42,078 nucleotides of DNA from Parafrankia sp. EUN1f (GTDB lineage Bacteria > Actinomycetota > Actinomycetes > Frankiales > Frankiaceae), in assembly GCF_000177675.1 (NCBI RefSeq), contig NZ_ADGX01000075.1, forward strand, positions 1 to 42,078, read 5' to 3'. Numbering within the stretch: the stretch's first letter is position 1; every line of letters begins with the position of its first letter. Below are positions 25,516-34,313 of the stretch, in pieces. A program made the position numbers and the translations under genes. The notes below the pieces were generated by a model. It searched no databases, was not told the DNA's origin, and saw only the letters and a program-made list of their open reading frames with translations.

Positions 25516-27120
25516 ATGCCTCGCCGCCACCAGGACGAAGACCAGTCCGCAGCGCCGCGCCGACAGTCCGACGGGCTGGCCAGGCACGGAGTACATCTCA
25601 CCTTCGGTCCCGATCCGGCCAGCTCGATGGCCGTCTCCTGGATCACAAGGTCACCTGTGCTGCGACCCGAGGTCCGCCTGCGGCCGGCGCCCATCGACGA
25701 CACCGCCACCGCGACGGACGCCGCCACAGACACTGCCACCGCCACTGCCACTGCCACAGACACTGCCGCCGGCACCGACATCAAGGTCGACGCTGTCACC
25801 CGCTCGTACACCGACGCGGTGACCCGCCAGGAGATCTTCGCCCATCACGCGCTGTTCGAAGGCCTGGAACCCGACACCGAGTACCGCTACGAGATCTCGA
25901 TGCGGGTACCGGGCAACGCCCCGTTCCGGCACCGCGGCTCCGGTCGGCTTCTCGAGCTGGGCGGTTCCTCCTTTCGCACCGCCCCCAGCGGCCGGTCGGC
26001 GTTCTCCTTCACCTGTTTCGGAGACCACGGCACGGATCACCCCGAGGACCCGTTCGGTACCGCGGCCTCGGCGACCCTGGTGGCCGGGATCGAGCACGTG
26101 GCGCCACTGTTCACCCTGGTCAACGGCGACCTGGCCTACGCGAACGTCAACGCGGTCCCGCCGGTCGCCTGGTCGGGCTGGTTCGAGATGATCAGCGCCT
26201 CCGCCCACCGCCGCCCCTGGATGCCAAGCCCCGGCAACCACGAGATCGAGCGCGGCAACGGTGCGCTCGGCCTGGCCGCCTACCAGACGTACTTCCAGCT
26301 ACCGAGCAACGACGACGAGCCCTACCTCGACGGCCTCTGGTATGCGTTCACCGTCGGCGGCGTCCGATTCGTCGTGCTCAGCGGCGACGACGTCTGCTAC
26401 CAGGACGCCGGCCGTGTCTACCTGCACGGGTACAGCTCCGGCCGGCAGACCGCGTGGCTGGAGCGGGAGCTGAAACAGGCCCGGGCCGACCGGGACGTCG
26501 ACTGGATCGTCGCCGTCGCGCACCAGCCGGCGATCTCCACCGCCGCCCACCACAACGGCGCCGACCTGGGGCTGCGCGAGGAGTGGCTGCCCCTGTTCGA
26601 CCAGTACGGCGTCGATCTGGTGCTGTCCGGGCACGAGCATCATTACGAACGCACCCACCCGCTGCGGGGCATCATCGAGGGGACACCGACCCGGACACCC
26701 CGCCCCGTACCGGCTGCCACCACCACCGAGAACGGCACCATCACGATCGACACCTCGGCCGGGTCCGTGCACCTGCTCGTCGGTACGGGCGGCTCGTCGA
26801 CGCCGTCCGCCCACGAGCTGTTCGATCCACCGGCCTGCCAGGTGGTCGTCGGCGTGCGCGACCCCGCACCCGGCCAGCGGCATCACCCGGCGATCCGGGC
26901 GATGGAGTCCGCACCCTGGCTCGCCGACCGCTTCCCGGACCACCCCTACGCCTTCGCCGGCTTCGAGGTTGATCCGGGCACTCCGGGCGGGACGACCCGG
27001 ATCGTGGTGACGGTCTACGACTCGTCCACGGCGGAGCCCGTCCCCTTCGACACGTTCACCCTGGTCCGCCCCCGCGGCGATGCCGACGGACCCTGGTCGC
27101 CCGCACTGGACGGCGTCTAG
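25516..27120 (+). CDS. Purple-acid-phosphatase-like metallophosphoesterase
   Basis: 534 residues. Residues about 25-155 resemble the Fn3-like N-domain of purple acid phosphatases (GVHLTFGPDPASSMAVSWIT, LFEGLEPDTEYRYEI). The metallophosphoesterase core has the five motifs: FTCFGDHG, LVNGDLAYAN, PSPGNHE, VAVAHQP and LSGHEHHYERTHP, so all metal ligands appear present. A Thr/Ala/Asp tract (about 64-88) encoded by short repeats is inserted in the N-domain. ATG 25516 is used because an earlier in-frame GTG (25375) lies before the clpC terminator. No signal peptide is visible from this start, odd for a family usually secreted; another start with an export signal is not evident. It hydrolyses phosphomonoesters, substrate unknown. 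Confidence 0.85.
   Translation: MPRRHQDEDQSAAPRRQSDGLARHGVHLTFGPDPASSMAVSWITRSPVLRPEVRLRPAPIDDTATATDAATDTATATATATDTAAGTDIKVDAVTRSYTDAVTRQEIFAHHALFEGLEPDTEYRYEISMRVPGNAPFRHRGSGRLLELGGSSFRTAPSGRSAFSFTCFGDHGTDHPEDPFGTAASATLVAGIEHVAPLFTLVNGDLAYANVNAVPPVAWSGWFEMISASAHRRPWMPSPGNHEIERGNGALGLAAYQTYFQLPSNDDEPYLDGLWYAFTVGGVRFVVLSGDDVCYQDAGRVYLHGYSSGRQTAWLERELKQARADRDVDWIVAVAHQPAISTAAHHNGADLGLREEWLPLFDQYGVDLVLSGHEHHYERTHPLRGIIEGTPTRTPRPVPAATTTENGTITIDTSAGSVHLLVGTGGSSTPSAHELFDPPACQVVVGVRDPAPGQRHHPAIRAMESAPWLADRFPDHPYAFAGFEVDPGTPGGTTRIVVTVYDSSTAEPVPFDTFTLVRPRGDADGPWSPALDGV
25700..25784 (+). repeat. Short tandem repeats encoding a Thr/Ala/Asp tract
   Basis: Degenerate 6-bp (GCCACT/GCCACC) and 12-bp units inside the phosphatase gene encode alternating Thr-Ala with Asp. 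The repeats keep the frame. Confidence 0.7.
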
Positions 27121-27156
27121 GACCGGACGGCGCCGCCCGTACCCGCCACGCCACGC

Positions 27157-27276
27157 CACCACACCCCCGACGACCTCGCCCGCGTCGCCGCCCAGCTCAA
27201 CGCCCGACCTCGACAGACCCTGGGTTGGAAGACACCATCACAGGTCTACACAGAAGCCTGTGCGATGACCCCCTGA
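27157..27276 (+). pseudogene. C-terminal remnant of an IS30-family transposase
   Basis: A plus-strand frame reads HHTPDDLARVAAQLNARP followed by RQTLGWKTPSQVYTEACAMTP and a stop at 27274-27276. The block ELNxRPRKTLGWKTPxE is the characteristic C-terminal end of IS30 transposases. About 39 codons survive, with no start and no upstream catalytic core, so this is a dead 3' end. The adjoining 27277-27360 is noticeably less GC-rich than its surroundings and may be the element's old right end. It begins 37 bp after the phosphatase stop. Confidence 0.75.
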
Positions 27277-27416
27277 AGACAAGCAACCGAAATCCTCGCT
27301 TCTTGCGGATTGTCGAGAGTCTTCCCGTCCTACTTATCCCTCTTTGGGTGAATTGTTGGCGCTGCGCGGCGGCGCGGGATCCCGGCGCGTCGGGGGCGGG
27401 AAGCTGCGGGCAGCGC
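27277..27416. mobile_element. Probable right-end remnant of the IS30 element
   Basis: Locally AT-richer sequence (to about 27360) directly after the transposase stop, without ORF support. The exact end and target duplication cannot be seen by eye. Confidence 0.35.
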
Positions 27417-27977
27417 TCAGGTCCGGCGCACGGCCATCCGCGCCGACTCCCATCCTGGCCAGCCGACGAACCAGACCACCAGGACAACGGTGAGCCGGAC
27501 GATCCAGGCCCCAAGCTCGGCGGTGTCACCGCCGCCGGCACCGGCGCCGCCCACCAGCACCATCATCAGCGCGAGCAGCCCGCAGGCCACGGCCCAGGCC
27601 ACGGCGGCCTTGCCGAACTCACGCCACTCGTACCGGACCCGTTCCCGGGTGCCGCGTGGAGCGGGCTTCGGTACCGGCGGGCCCGCTCCGAGGCGGTGCG
27701 CCACCCGCCTGTCCGCCCAGCGGACCATGCTGTGCCCGAAGGCGACCGAGAAGCCGAGATAACCCGCCGAGAGCCCGTGGACGAAGGTGGCGTCGGCCCC
27801 GCCCCGCAGGTCCATGACGGTCGCGCCGAGCAGCACGACGTCCACCAGCGGCACGCTGAGGAGCAGTGCGGCCGACAGCCGTTGCCGGCGCAGGACGTAC
27901 CTGGCCAACAGACCACTCGCCAGCAGCAGCCAGAATCCGATCTCGCAGCCGACCAGTACCGCGACAAGCATGTGCAC
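27417..27977 (-). CDS. Conserved integral membrane protein, divergent from tetR
   Basis: About 186 residues with two hydrophobic pairs: N-terminal helices at about 5-25 and 36-58 (LVAVLVGCEIGFWLLLASGLL, LSAALLLSVPLVDVVLLGA), a short helix near 70-85, and C-terminal helices at about 128-147 and 157-175. A basic cytosolic loop (about 88-125) lies between. I do not recognise a function. Starts at 27980, 27977 and 27971 are in frame; AGGAGG upstream favours GTG 27977. Divergent transcription from a TetR gene across a shared palindrome suggests it is the regulator's target, perhaps a small efflux or stress protein. Confidence 0.75.
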   Translation of the reverse strand: MHMLVAVLVGCEIGFWLLLASGLLARYVLRRQRLSAALLLSVPLVDVVLLGATVMDLRGGADATFVHGLSAGYLGFSVAFGHSMVRWADRRVAHRLGAGPPVPKPAPRGTRERVRYEWREFGKAAVAWAVACGLLALMMVLVGGAGAGGGDTAELGAWIVRLTVVLVVWFVGWPGWESARMAVRRT

Positions 27978-28014
27978 CACACCTCCTCGGCGAGAACCCT
28001 CCCCTGTTGTAACA

Positions 28015-28024
28015 CGGACGTCCG
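28015..28024. promoter_or_regulatory. Palindromic operator between the membrane protein and tetR
   Basis: CGGACGTCCG is a perfect 10-bp palindrome of the kind bound by TetR-family repressors. It lies at the position of the tetR -35 and close to a TTACAA on the minus strand that could be the -10 of the divergent gene, so one bound repressor could block both. Confidence 0.55.
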
Positions 28025-28039
28025 AAATAAATCCCCGGG

Positions 28040-28045
28040 TAGACT
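28040..28045 (+). promoter_or_regulatory. Leaderless -10 element of the tetR gene
   Basis: TAGACT (28040-28045), 6 nt, then GTG 28052, with no ribosome-binding site. Confidence 0.6.
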
Positions 28046-28051
28046 CGGACT

Positions 28052-28675
28052 GTGCCTCGGGCCATAGATCACGAGCAGCGGCGGGCCGAGATCGGCGCCG
28101 CTGTGCTCCGTCTTGTGGCCCGTGAGGGGATCGACGCGGTCACGGTGCGCCGGGTTGCCGCCGAGTCAGGCTGGTCGACGGGCGTGCTCGCCCACTACTT
28201 CGGCTCCAAGGACGAGATCCTCGCCGTGGCCTTCCAGGCCAGTTCCGACGCCTACCGGCGCCGGTTCGCGAACATCGCCGCCGACGCCCGGCCACGCACC
28301 GTCCTACGGGCTGCACTCACCGGGCTGCTTCCGCTCGACGAGGCCCGCCGCGACGAGCTGCTGGTCTGGTACGGCTTCGTCAGCCGGGTGCTGGCGAGCG
28401 AGATGCTGCGTGCCTTCCCCAGGGATGCCTATCGCGAGCTGCGGACCATCCTCGCCGAGGTGATCACGGCCGGCCAGCATGCCGGTGAGATCCGCGCCGA
28501 TCTGCGGCCGGGCGACGAGGCGCGTGCCCTGCTGGCGTTCTGCGACGGGCTGGCACTGCAGCACCTGTTCGACCCCGCGGAGCTGGACCACGACGAGCTC
28601 GTGCGGCTGCTGGAGCGCCGGCTGGCCACACTGGAACCCGCCCCCGACGTCCGTCCCGGCGCCCCTGTCGCCTGA
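28052..28675 (+). CDS. TetR-family transcriptional regulator
   Basis: 207 residues. The N-terminal helix-turn-helix domain occupies about 8-55 (RRAEIGAAVLRLVAREGIDAVTVRRVAAESGWSTGV continuing as LAHYFGSKDEILA), closely following the TetR pattern. The helical C-terminal ligand domain (about 70-195) includes RRDELLVWYGFVSRVLASEM and a DGLALQHLFDP helix, similar to BetI/AcrR-type members with the TetR_C_6 style. GTG 28052 gives the expected short N-terminus. Likely represses itself and the divergent membrane gene; the inducer is unknown. Confidence 0.9.
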   Translation: MPRAIDHEQRRAEIGAAVLRLVAREGIDAVTVRRVAAESGWSTGVLAHYFGSKDEILAVAFQASSDAYRRRFANIAADARPRTVLRAALTGLLPLDEARRDELLVWYGFVSRVLASEMLRAFPRDAYRELRTILAEVITAGQHAGEIRADLRPGDEARALLAFCDGLALQHLFDPAELDHDELVRLLERRLATLEPAPDVRPGAPVA

Positions 28676-28916
28676 CCGCATGACCGTATGACCTTCGGGC
28701 GCCCCGGACAGCTACCCGACACCCGAATCACCCCGGCCAGACCCCGCTATCACGTCCACCTGCTCGCCGAACGGTGCCGAGCGGGCCTGAACGGACTTTT
28801 GTCGGAGTCATGACACAGACCCCATCGTCTACGAGTAGACGCCTTTGGTTATGTATGGGGACTGCTACCGACACGTCCTATAGCGTGATCGGGTTGGCGT
28901 GGCGGGGACGGAGGCC

Positions 28917-30608
28917 ATGGGTAGCTCACTGGTACCGATCATGCTCATTGTGGTGCTTCTTGTGGGCGCCGTTGTCTTTGTCGTGCTCTCCAGCCGGGCC
29001 CCGCGCACTGGGGCCGACGCCGGGCGCCGGCGGACGCTGGAGACACGCCGCTCACGGCCGGGGGCCATCCCGTTGCGGGAGCAACCGAGCCCGGAGCCGC
29101 CGGGCGAGCCGAGCGGCCCGGATGCCACGGATGACCCGGACGGCATGGTTCCGGGGTTCTCCGCGCCGGCCGCCGCGGGCGGGCCGGTCGCGGGCGGGCC
29201 GGCCACACCGGGCTACAACGCGGCCGAAACGACCGCCGACGAGGACGCCGCGGACTCGGGCGAGGCCACCCGCTCGGCGTGGGATGACGCTACCGGATGG
29301 AACGAGTGGGTCGACACGGATGCCACCCGGGTCAGCAGCCTGAACGAGCCCGACCCGGGCGATGAAACCGACACGGCCACAACCACGGCGGATGACCGCC
29401 AGGACGCGGGTCACAATATCGGTGGCGTGTACCCACCGCACGCCACGGGCGGATACGACTCAGGCAGCAGGGACACCTACATGAACGACAGCCGGGACCC
29501 GGACGCCACCGGGTGGACCCCGCCTCCCAGCGGCCGCCCGCACCGCAGCGACGTCGACGACTCCGCCTACCGGCTGTCGACGGCGCAGGAGGGCCGGGGG
29601 CCGGCCACCGGAGGCTTCCCGATCCCCGAGCCACCCACGCACTCGGGATACTCCGATGCGGGGAGCTCAGGCCCGGGGTACCCCGGGCCGGCGTCCTACC
29701 CCGATCCCTCGGCCGCCCAGACCAGGCGGGTCCCCGTCGGCCCGGAGCACGCGCCGAGCTGGGGCTCGGGCCACGCACCAGCGCCGCCGGCCCCACCCCT
29801 GCTGCCTCCGCTGCAGGCTCATCCGCAGGCGCAGACGGAGGCGGAGGGCACCTCGCCCGAATCAGGCGCGGCTGGCATCGTCGCGGCCGAACCGGCCCAG
29901 ACCACGACGCCGGCGCTGCGCCTCGCCGCGGCCGGGCGCTCCAGGCGCGGCAAACGTGGCGGCCCGAACGAGGACGCCTGGGTCGTCTCGGACGGTCTGC
30001 TGGCGGTGGCGGACGGCGTCGGCGGCGAGGCCGCGGGCCAGATCGCGTCCACGCTCGCGGTCACCACCGTCGCGGGCTTCCGCCCCCAGTACGCCCGGGA
30101 CCCCGTTGACGGCCTGCGGCAGGCCATCGCGCGGGCCAACCAGGTCGTCCGGGAGAAGCCGCGGGAGGAGCCGGCCTGGCGGGGCATGGCCTGCACGCTC
30201 GACGTCGTCATCCTCGGGCGACAGCAGTCGACCGGCGAGACCCTGTTCATCGCCCACGTCGGTGACAGCTCGGTCTGGCTGCAGCCGCAGAAGGGGCGCC
30301 CGCACCAGATCACGACGCCGCACGCGATCAAGAACGGCCCGCTGCTCAACGCGATCGGCCTCGCCGACCAGATCGAGGCGGATCTTCTGCACGAGCCGGT
30401 GCGCGCGGGCGACCGGGTGATTCTCGCCAGCGACGGCATCACGAAGGTGATGACCCCGGAGCAGTTGCTCGGGCTCATGACCGAGCTCGGCGCCGAGCCA
30501 CCGGAGAAGGCCGCGGACGCCCTCGTCGAGGCCGCACTGATCGCCGGCGCTCGAGACGACACCACGATCGTCGTCGCCGACCTCGTGTCGGAGCCGTCGT
30601 CACGGTGA
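28917..30608 (+). CDS. Membrane-anchored PP2C-type Ser/Thr protein phosphatase
   Basis: 563 residues. One N-terminal transmembrane helix (about 6-27) is followed by about 300 residues rich in Pro, Gly, Asp, Ser and Thr, probably disordered. The catalytic domain lies at about 335-560. PP2C metal-binding motifs are all present: GGPNEDAW (about 348), LLAVADGVGGEAAG, IAHVGDSSVWL, RVILASDGITKVM and GARDDTTIVVADL. An in-frame GTG (28899) is possible; ATG 28917 fits GGGGACGG better. A TATA-like hexamer at 28879-28884 may be the -10. The next gene starts 25 bp on and encodes a membrane sensor-like protein, so the two are probably co-transcribed. No cognate kinase is in the window. Confidence 0.9.
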   Translation: MGSSLVPIMLIVVLLVGAVVFVVLSSRAPRTGADAGRRRTLETRRSRPGAIPLREQPSPEPPGEPSGPDATDDPDGMVPGFSAPAAAGGPVAGGPATPGYNAAETTADEDAADSGEATRSAWDDATGWNEWVDTDATRVSSLNEPDPGDETDTATTTADDRQDAGHNIGGVYPPHATGGYDSGSRDTYMNDSRDPDATGWTPPPSGRPHRSDVDDSAYRLSTAQEGRGPATGGFPIPEPPTHSGYSDAGSSGPGYPGPASYPDPSAAQTRRVPVGPEHAPSWGSGHAPAPPAPPLLPPLQAHPQAQTEAEGTSPESGAAGIVAAEPAQTTTPALRLAAAGRSRRGKRGGPNEDAWVVSDGLLAVADGVGGEAAGQIASTLAVTTVAGFRPQYARDPVDGLRQAIARANQVVREKPREEPAWRGMACTLDVVILGRQQSTGETLFIAHVGDSSVWLQPQKGRPHQITTPHAIKNGPLLNAIGLADQIEADLLHEPVRAGDRVILASDGITKVMTPEQLLGLMTELGAEPPEKAADALVEAALIAGARDDTTIVVADLVSEPSSR

Positions 30609-30633
30609 CGACCCGCCGCGGGTGACGCGGGGT

Positions 30634-32550
30634 ATGAGGCTCGACCCCGCGTTCCTGTTCGGGCCCGTGAGCCGGGTCGGCCGGGTGCTGCGGTGGCTGC
30701 GCCGCCATCTGCTCAGCATGTTCGTGGTGCTGGGGCTCATCGCGCTGGCGCTGAGCCTCATCGGTACCTACCAGCACTTCGCGGCGACGCCGGAAAGTTT
30801 CACGTGGACCAACGTGGTCTTCTTCGCGTCAACCCTGTTCCTCGCGGACGGGACGATGTTCGAGGGCGGCGGGCAGTTCCCTCCCGCGCTGGAGATTGCC
30901 CGCTTCCTGGCGCCGCTGGCCACCGCGGTGGGCGTCGCCGACGCGGCCAGCACCCTTTTCGCGCACCGGTTCGAGCAGTTCCGGGCCCGGCACGCCCGCC
31001 GGCACGTCGTCGTCTGCGGCAGCGGCCCGACGGCGTCGGCGCTGGTGGACAAACTGGTGGGGTCCAGGCGGGTGGTGCTGGTCGCCGAGGACGCCGAACG
31101 CGAGTACCCGGACGCCGAGCGCCCCCCGAACCTGCTCCGCATCAACGGGGATCCGGCCGAGCTGCTCGTGCTTCAGGGGGCCGGGGTCGCGCGTGCCGAC
31201 GTCATCTACAGCTGCCTCGCCGACACCGCCTCCAACCTGGCCGTCACCCTCACCGCCCGGGCGGTCCTGCGGGCCGGGCGGACCCGCGCCCGGTTCCGCC
31301 GGTTCGCCGACGCCCGGGCGGACAACCCACTGCGCTGCCTCGCCCAGGTCGGAGACCTGTCGTTGCTCCCGCACCTGCGCGCGCGGTGGATCGGGCTGGA
31401 GGGCGACCCGGGCTTCCGGCTCGACTTCTTCGCGGTCGAGGTCCTCGGCGCGCATTCCCTGCTCAACAGCAACGCCCCGGCCTGGTCCCGGCCGGGGCAC
31501 GACGACACCGCACCGCACCATCCGCCGCACCTGGTCGTCCTGGGCACCTCGGGCCTCGGGCAGGCCGTCGTCATGGAGCTCGCGCGGCGGTGGCGGGACA
31601 ACAGCCCGGCCGGCGGCCCGTTGCTGTGCGTCGTGCTGTGCGCACCGGACGCGTCCGTCAAGGCTGCCGCGATGCGCTCGCGTGAGCCCGCGCTCGGCCG
31701 GGTCACGCTGCTGTGTCACGACAGCGCCTCCGGTGACCTCCCCCCCGAACTCGTCCTGATCAGCCGCGCGCCGGGCGAGGCACCGACACCACCCGAGTTC
31801 GTGTACGTCTGCCATCGGGAGGAGGAGGAGGCCCTGCTGCGCGGTCTCGAGGTGGTCCGTGCGGTCGGTGCCGGCAGCCTCGGCGTCAACCGCACCAGGA
31901 TCGTCGTGCGGACGGGGCGCCAACGCAGCTTCGAGGACGTGTTCGGCCCGCGTGAGCCAACCACCGACCAGACTGACCCGGCCGGCGATGGTGGGCTGCT
32001 GGACAACGTCGGCGGTGGGCTGCGGTTCTTCGCCGTGAACGACGAGGCACTGCCGCTCGACCCCGGAGCCAACGACCTCATCGAGAACTTCGCTCAGATC
32101 ATCCATGAGAAGTACCTCGCGAAGGAGCTCGCCGCGGGCGCGCAGATCGGCTCACGGCGCGGTCTGCGCCCGTGGGCGGAGCTGGCACCTGATCTCCAGG
32201 CCTCGAACCGGGCACAGGCGATCGGCTACAGCGAGGTCCTGCGCCGGCGGAACTGGATGCTGGTGCCCCTGGGGGAGCATGATCCCGAGTTCGTCTTCAC
32301 CGAGGAGGAGGTGGAACAGCTGGCTCCCGAGGAGCACCTGAGGTGGCGGCGCGAACGGGAGAGCCGCGGGATGCGGTTCGGGCCCACCGAACAGGACGGC
32401 TCCCACCCGTCACTCATCGAGTGGGAGAGCCTCTCCGCGGAAGATCAGGACCGCAGCCGCGCCGTCGTGCTCAACATGCCGGCGGTGCTCGCCGCGGCGG
32501 ATCTCGGCATCGTGCGGATGATGCCCCGGCCGCCGGACCCGACCGTCTGA
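30634..32550 (+). CDS. Membrane protein with tandem RCK/TrkA-N-like domains and a C-terminal RyR domain
   Basis: 638 residues. Helix 1 (about 27-50), a loop with FFASTLFLADGTMFEGGG, and helix 2 (about 80-105) give a two-helix layout like a simple ion channel, but there is no potassium-filter TVGYG. A Rossmann domain follows (about 115-300: HVVVCGSGPTASALVDKL, then NGDPAELLVLQGAGVARADV), typical of TrkA-N/RCK. A second Rossmann begins HLVVLGTSGLGQAVVMEL (about 290). The C-terminal 130 residues resemble the ryanodine-receptor RyR domain: NFAQIIHEKYL, QAIGYSEVLRRR, EEHLRWRRERESRGMRFG, SHPSLIEWESLSAEDQDRSR. GTG 30622 is an alternative start. Placed after a PP2C gene, it looks like a nucleotide-gated membrane signalling protein; ligand and ion are unknown. 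Confidence 0.75.
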   Translation: MRLDPAFLFGPVSRVGRVLRWLRRHLLSMFVVLGLIALALSLIGTYQHFAATPESFTWTNVVFFASTLFLADGTMFEGGGQFPPALEIARFLAPLATAVGVADAASTLFAHRFEQFRARHARRHVVVCGSGPTASALVDKLVGSRRVVLVAEDAEREYPDAERPPNLLRINGDPAELLVLQGAGVARADVIYSCLADTASNLAVTLTARAVLRAGRTRARFRRFADARADNPLRCLAQVGDLSLLPHLRARWIGLEGDPGFRLDFFAVEVLGAHSLLNSNAPAWSRPGHDDTAPHHPPHLVVLGTSGLGQAVVMELARRWRDNSPAGGPLLCVVLCAPDASVKAAAMRSREPALGRVTLLCHDSASGDLPPELVLISRAPGEAPTPPEFVYVCHREEEEALLRGLEVVRAVGAGSLGVNRTRIVVRTGRQRSFEDVFGPREPTTDQTDPAGDGGLLDNVGGGLRFFAVNDEALPLDPGANDLIENFAQIIHEKYLAKELAAGAQIGSRRGLRPWAELAPDLQASNRAQAIGYSEVLRRRNWMLVPLGEHDPEFVFTEEEVEQLAPEEHLRWRRERESRGMRFGPTEQDGSHPSLIEWESLSAEDQDRSRAVVLNMPAVLAAADLGIVRMMPRPPDPTV

Positions 32551-32576
32551 CCCGACCGCCCGACCCGGGAGCTGGT

Positions 32577-34313
32577 TCAGTGCAGGCGTTCGTCGGCCGG
32601 GCAGTCCAGGGCGCTGGCACGCGTCAGACCGTCCACGGACAGGCGCGCCGACAGGCGGACGGCCCCACTGGACTGGGTGAGGATGCCGGTCCAGCCCCCC
32701 GCCGCACGGAACACGCAGGCGTCACCTTCGGTGAGCTGCCAGTACGGGGTGTAGTGCACCAGGACCGTGACGAAGCCCGGGTTCGCGAACGACACCGCGA
32801 TCGAGCTGACGCCCAGCTCGGTGAGGGTGGCCGGCCCGTGGACCAGACCTGCGGAGTCCCGGACCAGCCAGATCTTCCAGTCCGCGTTCTGCCACGCGAG
32901 CTCCAGGTACGGCAGCCCGGAACGGAGCAGCTCGGCCTCGGCCACCGCTGACGGGTCGAGATCGACGTTCGGCAGCGCGACATAGGTGACGCCCCGGGCG
33001 AGCAGCCAGTCGTGATACGTCTCGGCCGTCAGCGTCCCGTCGTAGAACAGCGCGTTGTACTTGCTGTCGGCCTGGCGCAGCCAGCCCCGGCTCATGGGGA
33101 TCCGCGGGGGCACATAACGCGCCTCCCAGTGCGACCGGGTGAAGGGAATCTCGACCCGGCCGACCGGCACGGGGCTGTCGTTGTCCAGGTAGTCCAGCAT
33201 CTCGGTGTAGTAGCCAGGCGACGCGGACGGATCACCATGTGTGACCAGGGCTCCGTGGACCGGGCCGATCTGCCAGGCGATCAGCGGAATCGCCACCGCA
33301 GCCAGCGCCCGCGGACGGCTGGCCAGGAACACCGCGGCAGCCGGCCCGGCGAGCATCGTCGCCGGGCGGGCGATGTTGCCCCCGATCTGGGTGGGCACGA
33401 AGAAGAAGAAGATCGCCGCCGCCGCCCACAGCAGCAGACCGTTGCGGACCGCCCGCTGCTCCTTCGGCACCAGCAGCAACCCGCACCCGATCAGGACCAG
33501 CAAGGAGATGAACGTGACGGCCGGGAACGGCTGGTAGCCCTCGTCAGGGAAGGCCAGCGCGACGATGATCCCCGCACTCGCGCCCAGGAACCCGGCGAGC
33601 ACCCGGCGCGGCAGCGACCCGAGCAGAGCCAGGCCGACCATCAGCACGAAGCCGGCGGCAAGCGGCGACGCGAGCGACGACAACACCGCTCCGAGCCACA
33701 CCAGCCAGACCCTGCGCTCCCTCGCGCCGACCAGCGCGAGGGCGCCGAAGGCCATGCCGAGCGCGAACGGCATCCGGCCGACGACCAGGTTGGCCACGGT
33801 CGCGACCGCGAACCACACCAGCGCCAGATCATGCCCGCGGCGGCCCCCCGGCCCACGCAGCAGCCTCGTCACGATCGCGGTCGAGGCGACACACGCCAGC
33901 ACCCCGATGGTCTGGACCCCAAGCAGGGCACCCAGCGGGGGAAAGAGCACACTGTAACCGAGTATGGGATGGCCGCCGTACCAACCGTCGTCCCACAGAA
34001 GCGCTCCGCCGTGCTCGAACAGCCAGACCCGATACTCCTGAGCGGGAGTGTCCGGGCCGGTCACGTCGAAGCACACCGAGATCAGACAGAGCACGGCGGT
34101 CAGCAGCCAGGGCCTGCGCACCACCGCGGTGCCCAGCGCCGCTGCCGCCTCGGCCAGCCGGCTACGGCGACGAGGGCCCACGGCGAGGCAGGAGGTCTGC
34201 GGGAGTGAGTCGTGGCGACGACCGGTCCCACTGTGGCGCGCCAGCTCGGGCGATTCCGGGATTTCGCCGGTGGTGGTCCCGAGCGGCGGATCAGGCGTCG
34301 CCAGCAGGCCCAC
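32577..34313 (-). CDS. Polytopic membrane protein, candidate GT-C glycosyltransferase
   Basis: 578 residues with about ten hydrophobic helices between residues 65 and 360, then a C-terminal domain of about 210 residues without helices (RVEIPFTRSHWEARYVPPR, LTAETYHDWLLARGVTYVAL). This multi-helix membrane part plus soluble tail, with an acidic first outer loop (GPDTPAQEYRVWLFEHGG), resembles lipid-linked-sugar GT-C enzymes, but I cannot assign a family. GTG 34313 has GGGAGG well spaced upstream and makes the ORF overlap the divergent mannosyltransferase by 109 bp; GTG 34181 would remove the overlap but lacks a ribosome site. Its neighbours suggest envelope glycan synthesis. Confidence 0.7.
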   Translation of the reverse strand: MGLLATPDPPLGTTTGEIPESPELARHSGTGRRHDSLPQTSCLAVGPRRRSRLAEAAAALGTAVVRRPWLLTAVLCLISVCFDVTGPDTPAQEYRVWLFEHGGALLWDDGWYGGHPILGYSVLFPPLGALLGVQTIGVLACVASTAIVTRLLRGPGGRRGHDLALVWFAVATVANLVVGRMPFALGMAFGALALVGARERRVWLVWLGAVLSSLASPLAAGFVLMVGLALLGSLPRRVLAGFLGASAGIIVALAFPDEGYQPFPAVTFISLLVLIGCGLLLVPKEQRAVRNGLLLWAAAAIFFFFVPTQIGGNIARPATMLAGPAAAVFLASRPRALAAVAIPLIAWQIGPVHGALVTHGDPSASPGYYTEMLDYLDNDSPVPVGRVEIPFTRSHWEARYVPPRIPMSRGWLRQADSKYNALFYDGTLTAETYHDWLLARGVTYVALPNVDLDPSAVAEAELLRSGLPYLELAWQNADWKIWLVRDSAGLVHGPATLTELGVSSIAVSFANPGFVTVLVHYTPYWQLTEGDACVFRAAGGWTGILTQSSGAVRLSARLSVDGLTRASALDCPADERLH

